The notes under the pieces were generated by a model, which did no database searches, was not told the DNA's origin, and saw nothing but the letters and a program-made list of their open reading frames with translations. A stretch of DNA of 64,000 bases from an uncultured Clostridium sp. (GTDB taxonomy: Bacteria; Bacillota; Clostridia; Clostridiales; Clostridiaceae): contig NZ_CAJURG010000002.1 of the NCBI RefSeq assembly GCF_910588715.1, positions 62,001-126,000 on the forward strand. Direction: 5' to 3'. Position 1 is the stretch's first letter; every line of letters begins with the position of its first letter. This document shows positions 6,855 to 16,445 of this stretch, in pieces. The translations under genes were made by a program, and so were the position numbers.

Positions 6855-8597
6855 CTATAAATCTCTTATAATTTTTAATAATTCCTTTGCAGCATCTTTT
6901 GGTCCATCTTGTTCTTTTCCACTAATTCCAAGACAAGTTTTTATTTGACCAACTTTTATATTTGTATCAAACATTAATTTAAAATATTTATCTATTAATA
7001 TATTAGTTTCTGCTTGCTTTTGAGCTGGTCCAAATGGATTTGCAAAATAACTATTTACAAGTCCCTCTTCAGTTGTAGTTCCCTTAGCCATTCTTGGTCC
7101 TGATTTAAAAAGCTTTATTGCATCTTCAGGATTATTAAAATATTCAACAGCTTTATCATTTTCGTTTATTTCTGTAAAATTATTTGCATATAAAAATAAA
7201 TCTATTTTATAACCCCTTATTATTTGACTATATGGTGCTACTGGCATTACCAGTCTTGCATTTATTTTATCTGGATTCATAAATATACTTCTATCTATTT
7301 CCCTAAAGGCATAACCTTGTGCTAAATCATCTAATCTAACAAAAGCACCTATTTCTGTACCATATCCATATATTTCACCATTAATTTCTTTAAATGTGCC
7401 CATATCATCAAAAATAATATTCATATTACTTATATATTCTTCACTTAACGTTCTAAAGGCTTCTAAGCTTTCTGACTTTCCGGCTCCACTATCTCCCATT
7501 ATAACAACATTAGCTTCTTTTCCATTCTTCATTTGAATATTTACCATTGCACCATGTATAGGTAAATAACCTCTTTTTATCATTATTAAATTATGCAATG
7601 TTAAAATCATCTTTTTCATATATCCAAAATAATCTATTTCCTCAGAATAATTTATATACCCAAGCATTATATTATTTTCTTCATCATCATAAAAAACTGT
7701 TTTTAATTCCTCTCCATCATTTATTCCAAATACGTAAATAATATCAGGACGCCTTCCCCTACATTCACTTCTTTTAGCCATTTCAAATAAATTGCATAAA
7801 GTTATTCCATGATTCATAAAATCCCTATGAAAAAAAATATATGCTATTAATTCTCCAACTTTTGCAGGATAACAGAACCAATGATCTTTATTTATATGTG
7901 CATATTTTAAAGGATTATTATAAACCTCTGAAAACATTCCGTTTCTTGTATTCTTTTTAGGATATGTTATAAATGGTGGTTCTAGCAAAATACAATCTAT
8001 AAAATTAATATCTTCTAATGCTTCATATCCATTTGGAATTGGCCACAATAATTTATTTATCATTATGCTACAATTTCCACCTGCTGTCACTTGTCTAAAT
8101 ACCTTAGGACTTCCTCCTAATACATTTTGTTCAATTTTTCTATAAAACTTTAAAATTAGCTTTTCAAAAGATGAATTAGCCTCTGTAAAATTCATAGCTG
8201 CTAATCCTTGACTAACCTTATCATTTTGTATAACAGTATATCTCTCTAATCTTCTCCAAAATAAATAAAAGTCTTCTATTACATTAATAAATTCTTCCTT
8301 GTTACTTAAAAGACTTTGGTATTTAGGATTTAATTCAATAATTTCTTTTACATCTATTATAGTTAACCACTTGAAAACCTTAGTAATATCTTCCCTTAAT
8401 GTAGATATATCAGTAGTATTTAAAGATTTAACTAAATACCTATATGATAAAGTTCTCTTCTTTTCAGATTTTTTTAAATAAACACTTAAAACTCTTCTAA
8501 ACCCCTCACTTTCTAATAAGCTCTCAAAATTATTACAATACCTAGTTGAAAAATTCATCAATACTTTATCATTACTTATTGAAAACTCCTTTTTCAT
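6855..8597 (-). CDS. P-loop protein of the PEP carboxykinase/HPr kinase fold
   Basis: This 580-residue protein has a C-terminal nucleotide-binding core. LPIHGAMVNI precedes a Walker A, VIMGDSGAGKSES (about residues 365-377), and an acidic NIIFDDMGTF follows at about 395-405. The His-Gly plus GDSGxGKSE plus DD arrangement is shared by HPr kinases and the ATP-type PEP carboxykinases. The first ~300 residues are specific to this group, and canonical PEPCK substrate motifs were not recognised. An unassigned kinase or PEPCK-like role is the safest statement. The IS left end lies immediately after its stop codon. Confidence 0.65.
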   Translation of the reverse strand: MKKEFSISNDKVLMNFSTRYCNNFESLLESEGFRRVLSVYLKKSEKKRTLSYRYLVKSLNTTDISTLREDITKVFKWLTIIDVKEIIELNPKYQSLLSNKEEFINVIEDFYLFWRRLERYTVIQNDKVSQGLAAMNFTEANSSFEKLILKFYRKIEQNVLGGSPKVFRQVTAGGNCSIMINKLLWPIPNGYEALEDINFIDCILLEPPFITYPKKNTRNGMFSEVYNNPLKYAHINKDHWFCYPAKVGELIAYIFFHRDFMNHGITLCNLFEMAKRSECRGRRPDIIYVFGINDGEELKTVFYDDEENNIMLGYINYSEEIDYFGYMKKMILTLHNLIMIKRGYLPIHGAMVNIQMKNGKEANVVIMGDSGAGKSESLEAFRTLSEEYISNMNIIFDDMGTFKEINGEIYGYGTEIGAFVRLDDLAQGYAFREIDRSIFMNPDKINARLVMPVAPYSQIIRGYKIDLFLYANNFTEINENDKAVEYFNNPEDAIKLFKSGPRMAKGTTTEEGLVNSYFANPFGPAQKQAETNILIDKYFKLMFDTNIKVGQIKTCLGISGKEQDGPKDAAKELLKIIRDL

Positions 8598-8775
8598 CAG
8601 ACTCCTCCTAATATTTTTATTTGCTCTCGTCTTACTATGATACCTTATAACATTATACCATATTTTAACATTTTATCACTTTTGTAATTCATTAAATATT
8701 TATAAACTTAAGTTTTACTAATTTAATTTTTGTCAATAATTCAAAATATAATTTTCAATTTAGGAGCATTTAACC

Positions 8776-9648
8776 ATGAATAACTTTAAATTTAATAATA
8801 AATTTTTTAAAATACTGTCTTCTATTTTTATAGTTATTATTTTTATTTTATTTTTTAATCTAAATAATAATGCTAACTTTAAAAATAAAATGATTATTCA
8901 CTATATAGATGTTGGCCAAGGAGATTGCATATTAATTCAAGTTAACAATAAAAATTTGCTTATAGATTCAGGTCCCTCCACTAATAGGAAATATTTATTA
9001 AATTATCTTAAAAAAATAAATATAAAAAAGTTTGACTACATAATTGCAACCCACCCCCATGATGACCATATTGGAAATATGGATACTATTATAAAAAGAT
9101 ATAACGTTGAAAAGTTTTATTCTCCTAAAGTAACAACCTCGTCAGATACTTTTGATTCTCTACTTAGTGCTTTAGTAGATAAAAATCTAAAAATTAATGT
9201 TTTAAAAAAAGGCACAAATCAAATCAATCTTGGGAAAAATGCTAATCTTAAAGTTTTATCACCTAAAAAAGATTTTACTAGTGATAACTTAAATAATTAT
9301 TCTCCAATTATAAAAATCAACTTTTTAAATAATTCTTTTTTATTTACAGGAGATGCAGAAACCTCTGATGAAAATTTAGTCCTTTTTGAAAATAATGACT
9401 TAAAGGCAGATGTTTTAAAAGTTGGTCATCATGGTTCTTCAACTTCTACCTCTTTAGATTTTCTTAATTCAGTTGACCCATCTGTTGCAATAATATCTGT
9501 AGGAAAAAATAATTCCTATGGACATCCAAGTCAAAAAGTTTTATCTCTTCTTGATGAATCTAATATTAAAACACTTAGAACTGATATTAGTGGTAATATT
9601 ATTGTAATTTCTGATGGAAAAAATATTTCAATAACTAATATTAAATAA
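8776..9648 (+). CDS. Membrane-anchored ComEC-type metallo-beta-lactamase-fold protein
   Basis: The protein has 290 residues. An N-terminal hydrophobic segment (about 12-28) is a signal anchor or uncleaved signal peptide. The rest is a metallo-beta-lactamase fold like the C-terminal domain of ComEC/Rec2: HYIDVGQGDCILIQ, LLIDSGPS, the metal motif THPHDDHIGN, FTGDAE and VGHHGSSTS. Stand-alone forms are common in clostridia and are thought to be extracellular nucleases or phosphodiesterases. There is no ComEC membrane channel here. ATG follows TAGGAG. Confidence 0.85.
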   Translation: MNNFKFNNKFFKILSSIFIVIIFILFFNLNNNANFKNKMIIHYIDVGQGDCILIQVNNKNLLIDSGPSTNRKYLLNYLKKINIKKFDYIIATHPHDDHIGNMDTIIKRYNVEKFYSPKVTTSSDTFDSLLSALVDKNLKINVLKKGTNQINLGKNANLKVLSPKKDFTSDNLNNYSPIIKINFLNNSFLFTGDAETSDENLVLFENNDLKADVLKVGHHGSSTSTSLDFLNSVDPSVAIISVGKNNSYGHPSQKVLSLLDESNIKTLRTDISGNIIVISDGKNISITNIK

Positions 9649-9745
9649 AATTCAATATACTAGATAATAGCTAAGCTATCTGATAATAGCTAACAACCCA
9701 TAATCCTAAATAAATTAAAAAATTATTTTTCAAAAAATTCTTCTA

Positions 9746-9790
9746 TAAATGATAGATGCTCCTAAATAACTTAGGAGCATCTATCATTTA
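9746..9790. terminator. Strong bidirectional terminator
   Basis: A perfect 20-bp stem (9746-9765 with 9771-9790) containing GATGCTCCTAA, loop ATAAC, lies between convergent genes and is followed by A/T runs. Confidence 0.85.
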
Positions 9791-9818
9791 AGAAAAAATT
9801 TCTTAAATTAATATAACT

Positions 9819-10649
9819 TTAATCTATAATACAATCATCAGTATTTTTATCTTCATTTATTTCTGACTTCACTTCATTTTCTTGTTCTTTTAAAAGTTCA
9901 GTATTATTATTTAAATCTTCTTTAATATCTTCTACAAATTCTTTATTATCTTCAATCTTTATGATATCTTCTTTATCTTCATTAACCTTTATAACATCAT
10001 CTTTACTTTTTATATAATCCTTCCATGTAACAAAAATTTTATATAAGTTTACTACATCTTGCTCATTATATAATAAAATTGTTTCTATTTTTTCTTTTGG
10101 CATTCTTTCAATATATTCCTTATCTTTTAATACCTTATGAAAAGTTTTTGCTAAATTAGAACCACTAATAACATCCCCTTCTCTATATATTGAAAAGAAC
10201 TTTTCTAAATTTTTAAGTCCAATAGAAGTATTCATATTTCTTTCATATTCTTTTTGTATATCTAAAGACTTAAACTCTTTGTCAAAATCAAAATAAATAA
10301 AATATTTATTAAATAAATACTTTATTACAGTAAAATCATTATTCCCAGAAAAAGTTACTATAACCTTTTTTCCTAATCTCTTCATCTTTATAAAATATTT
10401 TTTTGCAAGAATAAGTATTTCAACTAATTCTCCCTTATTTTCTATCATATATTGAGTTACATGAATTTTTTTATCTTTATTATCATATATACAAGCTCCA
10501 AATACACCAATGCACTTAGGCTTTTTATATACATAATGCTCTAAATCAAAAAATATGATTTCCTCTGGTTTACACTTAACCTCCTTACCTTCTAATATTT
10601 TTTCAATATTATATTCTTCTACATCAACAATATTTTCTCGAATAATCAC
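9819..10649 (-). CDS. RNase H-fold 3'-5' exonuclease-like protein (YprB-type) with acidic tail
   Basis: The 276-residue protein's first ~205 residues form a DEDD exonuclease-like domain: IIFFDLEHYV supplies DxE at about 35-37, VIVTFSGNNDF is the second motif, and LYNEQDVVNLY the last aspartate. It resembles the YprB ribonuclease-H-like family. The last ~65 residues are a low-complexity tail dominated by Glu, Asp, Lys and Asn (for example NEDKEDIIKIEDNKE), predicted to be disordered. The start is GTG with only a weak ribosome binding site; a good AGGAG site lies upstream in front of an ATG-TAA pair. Confidence 0.7.
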   Translation of the reverse strand: MIIRENIVDVEEYNIEKILEGKEVKCKPEEIIFFDLEHYVYKKPKCIGVFGACIYDNKDKKIHVTQYMIENKGELVEILILAKKYFIKMKRLGKKVIVTFSGNNDFTVIKYLFNKYFIYFDFDKEFKSLDIQKEYERNMNTSIGLKNLEKFFSIYREGDVISGSNLAKTFHKVLKDKEYIERMPKEKIETILLYNEQDVVNLYKIFVTWKDYIKSKDDVIKVNEDKEDIIKIEDNKEFVEDIKEDLNNNTELLKEQENEVKSEINEDKNTDDCIID

Positions 10650-10845
10650 ACTACCACTCTTTCTTACATTATTTATCTCCTGTATTTTTATTATTTGTAT
10701 ATTTTTTAATTATATCATGTTATTAATATAGTGAATACTAATTATCTTACCTACTTTTCAAAATATGTGACAAATTAATTTTAAATAAATTGATTATATT
10801 GACCAAACTGTTTTTTGTTGATAATATATAAATATAAGAAATATT

Positions 10846-10860
10846 TGATAATGATTTTCA
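10846..10860 (+). promoter_or_regulatory. Fur box of the feo operon
   Basis: TGATAAT-G-ATTTTCA matches the 7-1-7 Fur consensus TGATAAT-N-ATTATCA at 13 of 14 palindrome positions. It lies 18 bp upstream of feoA, so the operon should be repressed when iron is plentiful. Confidence 0.85.
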
Positions 10861-10877
10861 AATTCGAGGTGATCTAG

Positions 10878-11099
10878 ATGTGTATTTGTGATTTAAGACT
10901 TGGCGAAAAAGCTAAGATACATGAGATAAATGGAAATGATAAACTTACTAAAAGACTTTATGCTTTAGGACTTATTCAAGGAACTGAGATAGAATTAAAA
11001 AGAGTTGCTCCTTTAGGAGATCCTTTAGTTGTAAATTTAAGAGGCTTTGATTTAGCTATTCGTAAAAAAGATGCTAAAAATATTATTTTAACAGCTTAA
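10878..11099 (+). CDS. feoA: Ferrous iron transport protein FeoA
   Basis: This 73-residue SH3-like protein has the family pattern LGEKAKIHEI, LTKRLYALGLIQGTEIELKR, GDPLVVNLRGFDLAIRK. FeoA is a small cytoplasmic partner that modulates the FeoB ferrous iron transporter. It is first in an operon 25 bp ahead of feoB, behind a Fur box. ATG follows GAGGTGAT. Confidence 0.95.
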   Translation: MCICDLRLGEKAKIHEINGNDKLTKRLYALGLIQGTEIELKRVAPLGDPLVVNLRGFDLAIRKKDAKNIILTA

Positions 11100-11123
11100 T
11101 TATAAAAATAAGGGGATGACAAA

Positions 11124-12881
11124 ATGAAAAATGTAGCTTTGCTTGGTAATCCCAATGTTGGAAAAACTACACTTTTTAATAGCTTAACTGGTTCTAATCA
11201 AAGAGTTGGTAATTGGGCTGGAGTAACTGTAGATAAAAAAGAAGGTTTTTTCGATGATTTTAAAATAGTGGACTTGCCTGGTATATATGCCATGGATACT
11301 TTTTCTAATGAGGAAAAAATATCAAAAGAATTTTTAGAAAATGGACAAGTAGATTTAATATTAAATATTATTGATGCTTCAAATATTGATAGAAATTTAT
11401 ACTTAACAATGCAACTTAAACAATTTAAAAAACCTATTATTTTAGCTGTTAATATGATTGATGTAGCTGAAAAAAAAGGTATAAATATTGATTATAAAAA
11501 GTTAGAAAAACTTTTAAACGTAACTGTAGTTCCAATACAAGCATCTAAGGAACAAGGTATAGATGATGTTAAAAAAGCTTTAAAAGATGCTAACTTAAAT
11601 AAAATAGATAATACTGATTATAATTTTTCAAACGAAAAAGAAGCTTATACTTACATAGAAAATTTATTAAGTGAATGTACTAAAAGGAATAATAAAACTA
11701 TAAAAACTGTAAAAGAAAAATTAGATAATATAATGCTAAATTCATGGCTTGCTTATCCTATTTTCTTTATAATTATGGCTTTAACTTTCCAAATTACATT
11801 TTCTTGGATAGGACAACCTCTTTCGGACTTATTAGATTCATTATTAAATGACTCTCTTCTTCCAATAATAGAAAACCTACTTCAAGGAAGCTCACCTTGG
11901 TTCCAATCATTAATTATTGATGGTATCATTGGTGGTGTTGGTGGAATTTTAGTATTATTACCTATAATATTATCACTTTTCACTTGTATAACAATTTTAG
12001 AAGATAGCGGATACATGGCAAGAGTTGCTTTTATAATGGATAAAATTATGAGAAAAATGGGCTTATCAGGTAAAGCATTTATTCCTATGATTGTTGGTTT
12101 TGGATGTTCTGTTCCTGCAATTATGACAGCAAGAACTTTAGAAAGCGAAAAAGATAGAAAATTAACAGCTTTATTAATTCCTTTAATGAGCTGTAATGCT
12201 AGATTACCTGTTTATAGTATATTTGCAGCTGTATTTTTCCCAAATAGTATTGGATTAGTTGTAGCTTCACTTTATTTCTTAGGAATATTATTAGCATTTA
12301 TACTTGGTATCATTTTTAAACATACAATATTCAAAAATGAAGAAGAACCTTTACTTATAGAATTACCAGAATATAAACTACCATCATTAAAAAATCTTTT
12401 AAATCAGTTATACGAAAAAACTAAAAGCTTTTTAATGAAAGCTGGTACACTAATTTTTGCAATGAGCATAATATTATGGTTCTTATCAAACTTTAATTTT
12501 TCTGGAATGACAGATGTTAATGATAGTATACTTGCTTCTGTAGGTGGATTTATTGCTCCAATATTTAAACCTCTAGGTTTTGGTAATTGGCAATCATCAG
12601 TATCTTTATTAACTGGACTTATTGCTAAAGAAACTGTTGTTTCTTCAATGAGTGTAATATTTGCAGGTGACCTTCAAGTAATGTTACCTCTTCACTTTAC
12701 AAGCTTATCAGCATTATCATTCTTAGTTTTTGTTTTACTTTATACACCTTGTATTACCGTTGTTGGTACTATGAAAAAAGAATTTGGTACTAAATTAACT
12801 CTTTTTTCTGTAACTTATCAATTAGTTTTGGCTTGGATAGTTGCATTTTTAGTATTTAATATAGGTTCGTTATTTATTTAA
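11124..12881 (+). CDS. feoB: Ferrous iron transporter FeoB
   Basis: This 585-residue protein has an N-terminal G domain (G1 GNPNVGKTT at about 8-16, G2 region VGNWAGVTVDKK, G3 DLPGIY, G4 NMID) and then a multi-helix membrane domain from about residue 200. The two Gate motifs are recognisable, with the cysteine-containing GFGCSVPAIM and LMSCNARLPVY, and later LYTPCITVV. FeoB imports Fe2+ across the cytoplasmic membrane. It is shorter than the ~700-residue proteobacterial forms, mainly in the linker and loops, but no core motif is missing. Confidence 0.95.
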   Translation: MKNVALLGNPNVGKTTLFNSLTGSNQRVGNWAGVTVDKKEGFFDDFKIVDLPGIYAMDTFSNEEKISKEFLENGQVDLILNIIDASNIDRNLYLTMQLKQFKKPIILAVNMIDVAEKKGINIDYKKLEKLLNVTVVPIQASKEQGIDDVKKALKDANLNKIDNTDYNFSNEKEAYTYIENLLSECTKRNNKTIKTVKEKLDNIMLNSWLAYPIFFIIMALTFQITFSWIGQPLSDLLDSLLNDSLLPIIENLLQGSSPWFQSLIIDGIIGGVGGILVLLPIILSLFTCITILEDSGYMARVAFIMDKIMRKMGLSGKAFIPMIVGFGCSVPAIMTARTLESEKDRKLTALLIPLMSCNARLPVYSIFAAVFFPNSIGLVVASLYFLGILLAFILGIIFKHTIFKNEEEPLLIELPEYKLPSLKNLLNQLYEKTKSFLMKAGTLIFAMSIILWFLSNFNFSGMTDVNDSILASVGGFIAPIFKPLGFGNWQSSVSLLTGLIAKETVVSSMSVIFAGDLQVMLPLHFTSLSALSFLVFVLLYTPCITVVGTMKKEFGTKLTLFSVTYQLVLAWIVAFLVFNIGSLFI

Positions 12882-12897
12882 AAGAAGGTGAATTTAT

Positions 12898-13029
12898 TTG
12901 GAAATTTTTATTACAGCTTTATTAATTATGGCTGCTGGATATATCGTATTTAAAAATATAAAAAAATCTTCAAAAGGTAATTGTAACTGCACGAGTTGCT
13001 CTTCTCACTGTTCGAAGTATAAAAAATAA
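12898..13029 (+). CDS. FeoB-associated Cys-rich membrane protein
   Basis: This 43-residue frame starts at TTG (AAAGAAGGTG lies upstream). It encodes one transmembrane helix (about residues 3-18) and a cytoplasmic tail with four cysteines in GNCNCTSCSSHCSK (C29, C31, C34, C38). Short proteins of exactly this design often follow feoB in Firmicutes and are thought to act like FeoC, possibly as an Fe-S or iron sensor. It starts 17 bp after feoB and is the last gene of the operon. Confidence 0.85.
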   Translation: MEIFITALLIMAAGYIVFKNIKKSSKGNCNCTSCSSHCSKYKK

Positions 13030-13073
13030 ATATATGAAGATTTATCTTATAATTAAATAATGTAAATAAAAAT

Positions 13074-13130
13074 AAGGAGCTATGTGTTCTATTGAATGTT
13101 TTTAATTCAATATGGATATATAGCTCCCTT
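13074..13130. terminator. Bidirectional terminator hairpin
   Basis: AAGGAGCTAT and its near-complement ATAGCTCC enclose an inner ATTGAAT/ATTCAAT pairing, with imperfections between. It ends the feo operon and the convergent ArgRS-like gene. Its right flank is closely similar to that of the hairpin at 28056. Confidence 0.7.
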
Positions 13131-13190
13131 TAATTATATAAAATCTTTATTAATATACATTATAAAATATTATTTTTGTAAATAGATTTC

Positions 13191-14669
13191 TCAAAAAATT
13201 AAATTTTTCATTGCTTTAATTCCAATTAAATTCAATGAATTTTTAATTACTTGACAAGTAGCTTTAATTAAAATTAATTTTACTTTTAGTAAATCCCTAT
13301 CCCCTAAATTTAATGAATAATAAGAATCACAAACTCCTTTTAAGTACTTAGTAATATTTATTGTATAATTTGCTATTATACATGGCTCTAATGCCTCCAC
13401 AGCCTTATTAATTACACTATTAAAGTCTTTAAGTAATTTAACCAAATGAAGCTCATTATTACTTAAATTACTAAAGCTTAATCTTTCATTTATATTTTTA
13501 GCCTCCTCTAATATGCAATTAGCCATTGAATAGACATATTGTACATATAAGATAGTGCCTTCATTAAATGATACAACTTTCTCTAAATCAAATAATACTC
13601 CCTTTTCTCTAGGATTTTTTAGACATGTAAATATCAATGATTCATTTGCTAACCTTTTAGCTACTGTTTCTTTATTTTCTATTTTTATTTTCTTTTCATT
13701 CATATTTTTTAAAATATTTTTTGTTAATTGATTTATAATATTTTCTAATAAATTTTCACTATTTTTATTTATAAAACAACTTTTATTTTGAAATTTAAAT
13801 AATCCATATCTAGCATGAACACAATTATTTACCCCATTAAATCCTAATAACTCTAAAACCTTAAATACTTTTTTAAAATAAGAAGTTTTTGAAGACTCAA
13901 AAACACATATATATTTATCAAAATTATAAAGCTCTTTTATGGAAATAATATCAGATAAATCTTTTGCTTCATAACTTACCTTATTATTTTCATCTAAGAT
14001 TATACAGGGAGCCATATTATATTCATTAAGCATTACAATTTGTAAATCATCTATATTACACAAAATATTTTTTTCTTTTAACTTATTAATCAAATCATAA
14101 TTTAAAACATCAGCTTCAATATCTTTGTCTAAAAATTTATTACTTCTTAAGCCTTCTCGTGAAAATATTAATTCACAATCATTAATATTAAAATTCAATA
14201 ATTTATTTGCAACTTCAACCTTATATCCCTCTATACTAAATAAATTATAAAGAGAATTTCCAATTATAATACTAAATAAATCCTTCATTTGAAAACTATT
14301 ATTTATATTAGACTGTGAATATTTTAAATAAATCTTTTTTCCCTTCCCAATGTTAGATTTTCCATAATCATTTCCTTCTAAAAGTACCTTTTCTAAAGTA
14401 CTTTTTACAAGCTCACTTTTATCAAAAAAAAAATTTACATATGCCCCTAAATTTTGAACCTCTTTAAAATCACTTTTTCTTATATTTTTACTTAGCTCTT
14501 TAGCTATAATTTCTGGTGATTTTCTAAAATCCTTAGCCAATTGAAAACAAGGGAAAGCATAGTCCCCCATGTCTTCTCTTGGTGGAATTTCTATTAACCC
14601 CTCTATAATACTTAAATTTATATCAAGTTGTTCTCTAATTACTTCAGCAACCTTTCTTTTGTTATTCAT
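13191..14669 (-). CDS. Arginyl-tRNA synthetase-like paralogue lacking catalytic signatures
   Basis: This 492-residue protein is collinear with ArgRS. It has an N-terminal add1-like domain (PPREDMGDYAFPCFQLAK at about 29-46, NLGAYVNFFF at 73-82), a Rossmann-like core beginning LKYSQSNI...SIIIGNSLYNL, and a C-terminal anticodon-binding-like helical domain ending in KAMKNLIF. The HIGH motif position (normally PFHIGHLR) reads SFQMKDLF (125-132), and the KMSK-like segment is replaced by FKFQNKSCFINKN. About 70 residues are missing relative to ArgRS. Aminoacylation is therefore unlikely. The frame is intact over 1.5 kb, so the protein is probably used for something else, such as RNA binding or regulation. 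Confidence 0.75.
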   Translation of the reverse strand: MNNKRKVAEVIREQLDINLSIIEGLIEIPPREDMGDYAFPCFQLAKDFRKSPEIIAKELSKNIRKSDFKEVQNLGAYVNFFFDKSELVKSTLEKVLLEGNDYGKSNIGKGKKIYLKYSQSNINNSFQMKDLFSIIIGNSLYNLFSIEGYKVEVANKLLNFNINDCELIFSREGLRSNKFLDKDIEADVLNYDLINKLKEKNILCNIDDLQIVMLNEYNMAPCIILDENNKVSYEAKDLSDIISIKELYNFDKYICVFESSKTSYFKKVFKVLELLGFNGVNNCVHARYGLFKFQNKSCFINKNSENLLENIINQLTKNILKNMNEKKIKIENKETVAKRLANESLIFTCLKNPREKGVLFDLEKVVSFNEGTILYVQYVYSMANCILEEAKNINERLSFSNLSNNELHLVKLLKDFNSVINKAVEALEPCIIANYTINITKYLKGVCDSYYSLNLGDRDLLKVKLILIKATCQVIKNSLNLIGIKAMKNLIF

Positions 14670-14918
14670 ATTTTCCTATCCTTATAATTATTTTTATTAA
14701 AATAATTTTATTTTTCTATATTAATTAATCACTATAAAAATCTTAAACCCTTAATTATTATATTTCAACTATAAAAATAATTAACGTCTTAATACATCTT
14801 TAATTTAATAATTCCTTATAATATAAAAAATATTTTTTTCTTAACAAACCTTTATTTTTACTTAAGTTTTATATATCATAATAATTATATAAAGTATTAA
14901 TGATAGGAATGGTGTTAT

Positions 14919-16436
14919 ATGATTAGAGTTGGTATAATTCATATATGTTCTAGTAAAATAAGATTAATGTTAGCTGAAGTAGAAGATGTAGGCTACTTCA
15001 AAATTATAGATGAATTAAAAACTCCTTTTAAAGTTTGTTATGAACTATCTAAGGAATGTATTTTATGTAGTGAAAAACTTCATTATGTTTTATCTACACT
15101 AAAAACATATAAGTCACTTTGTGAAGCTTCAGGAACAAAAGAAATATTTACAATTACCACTAGCTTCTTTAATGATTTAAAGGATAGTGAATTTATCATA
15201 GATACAATAAAACTAAAGCTTAATTTAAATTTAAAGGTTTTATCTCCTGAAGAAGAAATTAAATTTACAGCATTAAGCGTAAATAGGAGTTTAAATGTAA
15301 ATAATTCTCTTATAGTTGAAATAACAGGAACATCAACTAATTTGATATCTATAAAAAATAAAGAAATTAAAGATTGGAAGGTAATACCTTGTGGTGGTGT
15401 AAATTTAACTTATACATTTAATTTAGCTGATAGAATATTAAATTCAAATTTAGATGAGGCTATATCTTTTGTAAAAGATAAACTAGATAATATTCCTATG
15501 CTAATGGATGAATTTGAATCTATAATACTTATAGGTGACTTTGCTAAAACAATAGTTAAAATGGATAAATTTAAAACTCATTATCCTTTAGAGCTTATTA
15601 ATAATTATGAGTTATCTGAAATTGGAGTTCATGAGCTTTATAATATGATAAAATGCAAGGATTTAAAACTTCGTCGTAAAGTTGAAGGAATTGATTTAGA
15701 TATGGTAGATATCATATTTGGTTGTTTACTTATATTTAATGAAATAACAAAAACTGTGTCTATAGATAAAATACAAATAGCTAATAATTCACTTAGAGAA
15801 GGTCTTATTTATGATTATCTTTATAAAAATTATAATGTAATTGAAAATATTTTAGATTATAGTATTTATGGTATATTAAATTCATTAAATGCTAATATTC
15901 AACATGCAAAGCAAGTATACTTTTTATCATCAGTTTTATTTGATGAGCTAAAACCACTTCATAGATTAGAAGATAAATATTTAAATATTTTAAAAACTGG
16001 AGCAATGCTTCATGATTGTGGAATTAGTGTTAATTACCATAACCATCATAAGCACTCATTTTATATTATCTTAAATTCATTTATTAATGAGCTTACACAT
16101 AAAGAACATTTAATGAGTGCCGCCATTGCTGCTTCTCATAGATTTAATAATTATCACTTACCATTAGCTCAATTTTCTTATTTAATAAATAAATTAGATA
16201 TTGATATAATTAATAAAATTGGTGCATTAGTCAAAATTGCAGAAGGATTAGATAGAAGCCTTGTAGGTGTCGTAAAAAAATTAAAGGTTTATTTTGATGA
16301 TGAAAAAGTTGTAATTACAGTTTCCTCTCCCGCCAATTTAGATGTTGAAATTCATCAAGCCATGCGTGGTAAGGAGTTCTTTAAAGAAATATATCATAGA
16401 GACTTATTTATAGAAAAGGAAAGGTGGCAAAATTAA
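14919..16436 (+). CDS. Ppx/GppA-family protein with degenerate phosphatase motifs and HD-like C-terminus
   Basis: The 505-residue protein has the Ppx/GppA layout: an ASKHA-fold pair of domains (about 1-300) and an HD-type helical domain (about 310-505, with LHDCGISVNYHNHHKHSF). Family signature 1 (IDxGSNSxRL) reads GIIHICSSKIRL, losing Asp and Gly, and the second phosphate motif (DIGGGS) reads EITGTS. The acidic LSPEEEIKF remains. Polyphosphate or pppGpp hydrolysis by the ASKHA half is doubtful, while the HD half looks better preserved. ATG follows TAGGAATGG. It ends 10 bp from a convergent gene. Confidence 0.75.
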   Translation: MIRVGIIHICSSKIRLMLAEVEDVGYFKIIDELKTPFKVCYELSKECILCSEKLHYVLSTLKTYKSLCEASGTKEIFTITTSFFNDLKDSEFIIDTIKLKLNLNLKVLSPEEEIKFTALSVNRSLNVNNSLIVEITGTSTNLISIKNKEIKDWKVIPCGGVNLTYTFNLADRILNSNLDEAISFVKDKLDNIPMLMDEFESIILIGDFAKTIVKMDKFKTHYPLELINNYELSEIGVHELYNMIKCKDLKLRRKVEGIDLDMVDIIFGCLLIFNEITKTVSIDKIQIANNSLREGLIYDYLYKNYNVIENILDYSIYGILNSLNANIQHAKQVYFLSSVLFDELKPLHRLEDKYLNILKTGAMLHDCGISVNYHNHHKHSFYIILNSFINELTHKEHLMSAAIAASHRFNNYHLPLAQFSYLINKLDIDIINKIGALVKIAEGLDRSLVGVVKKLKVYFDDEKVVITVSSPANLDVEIHQAMRGKEFFKEIYHRDLFIEKERWQN

Positions 16437-16445
16437 TTGCCACCT

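Noticed and set aside
9658..9690. GATAATAGCTAA repeated twice with GCTATC between
   Set aside because: It is short and single, without array structure or operator-like context. It may be part of a weak terminator of the upstream gene.
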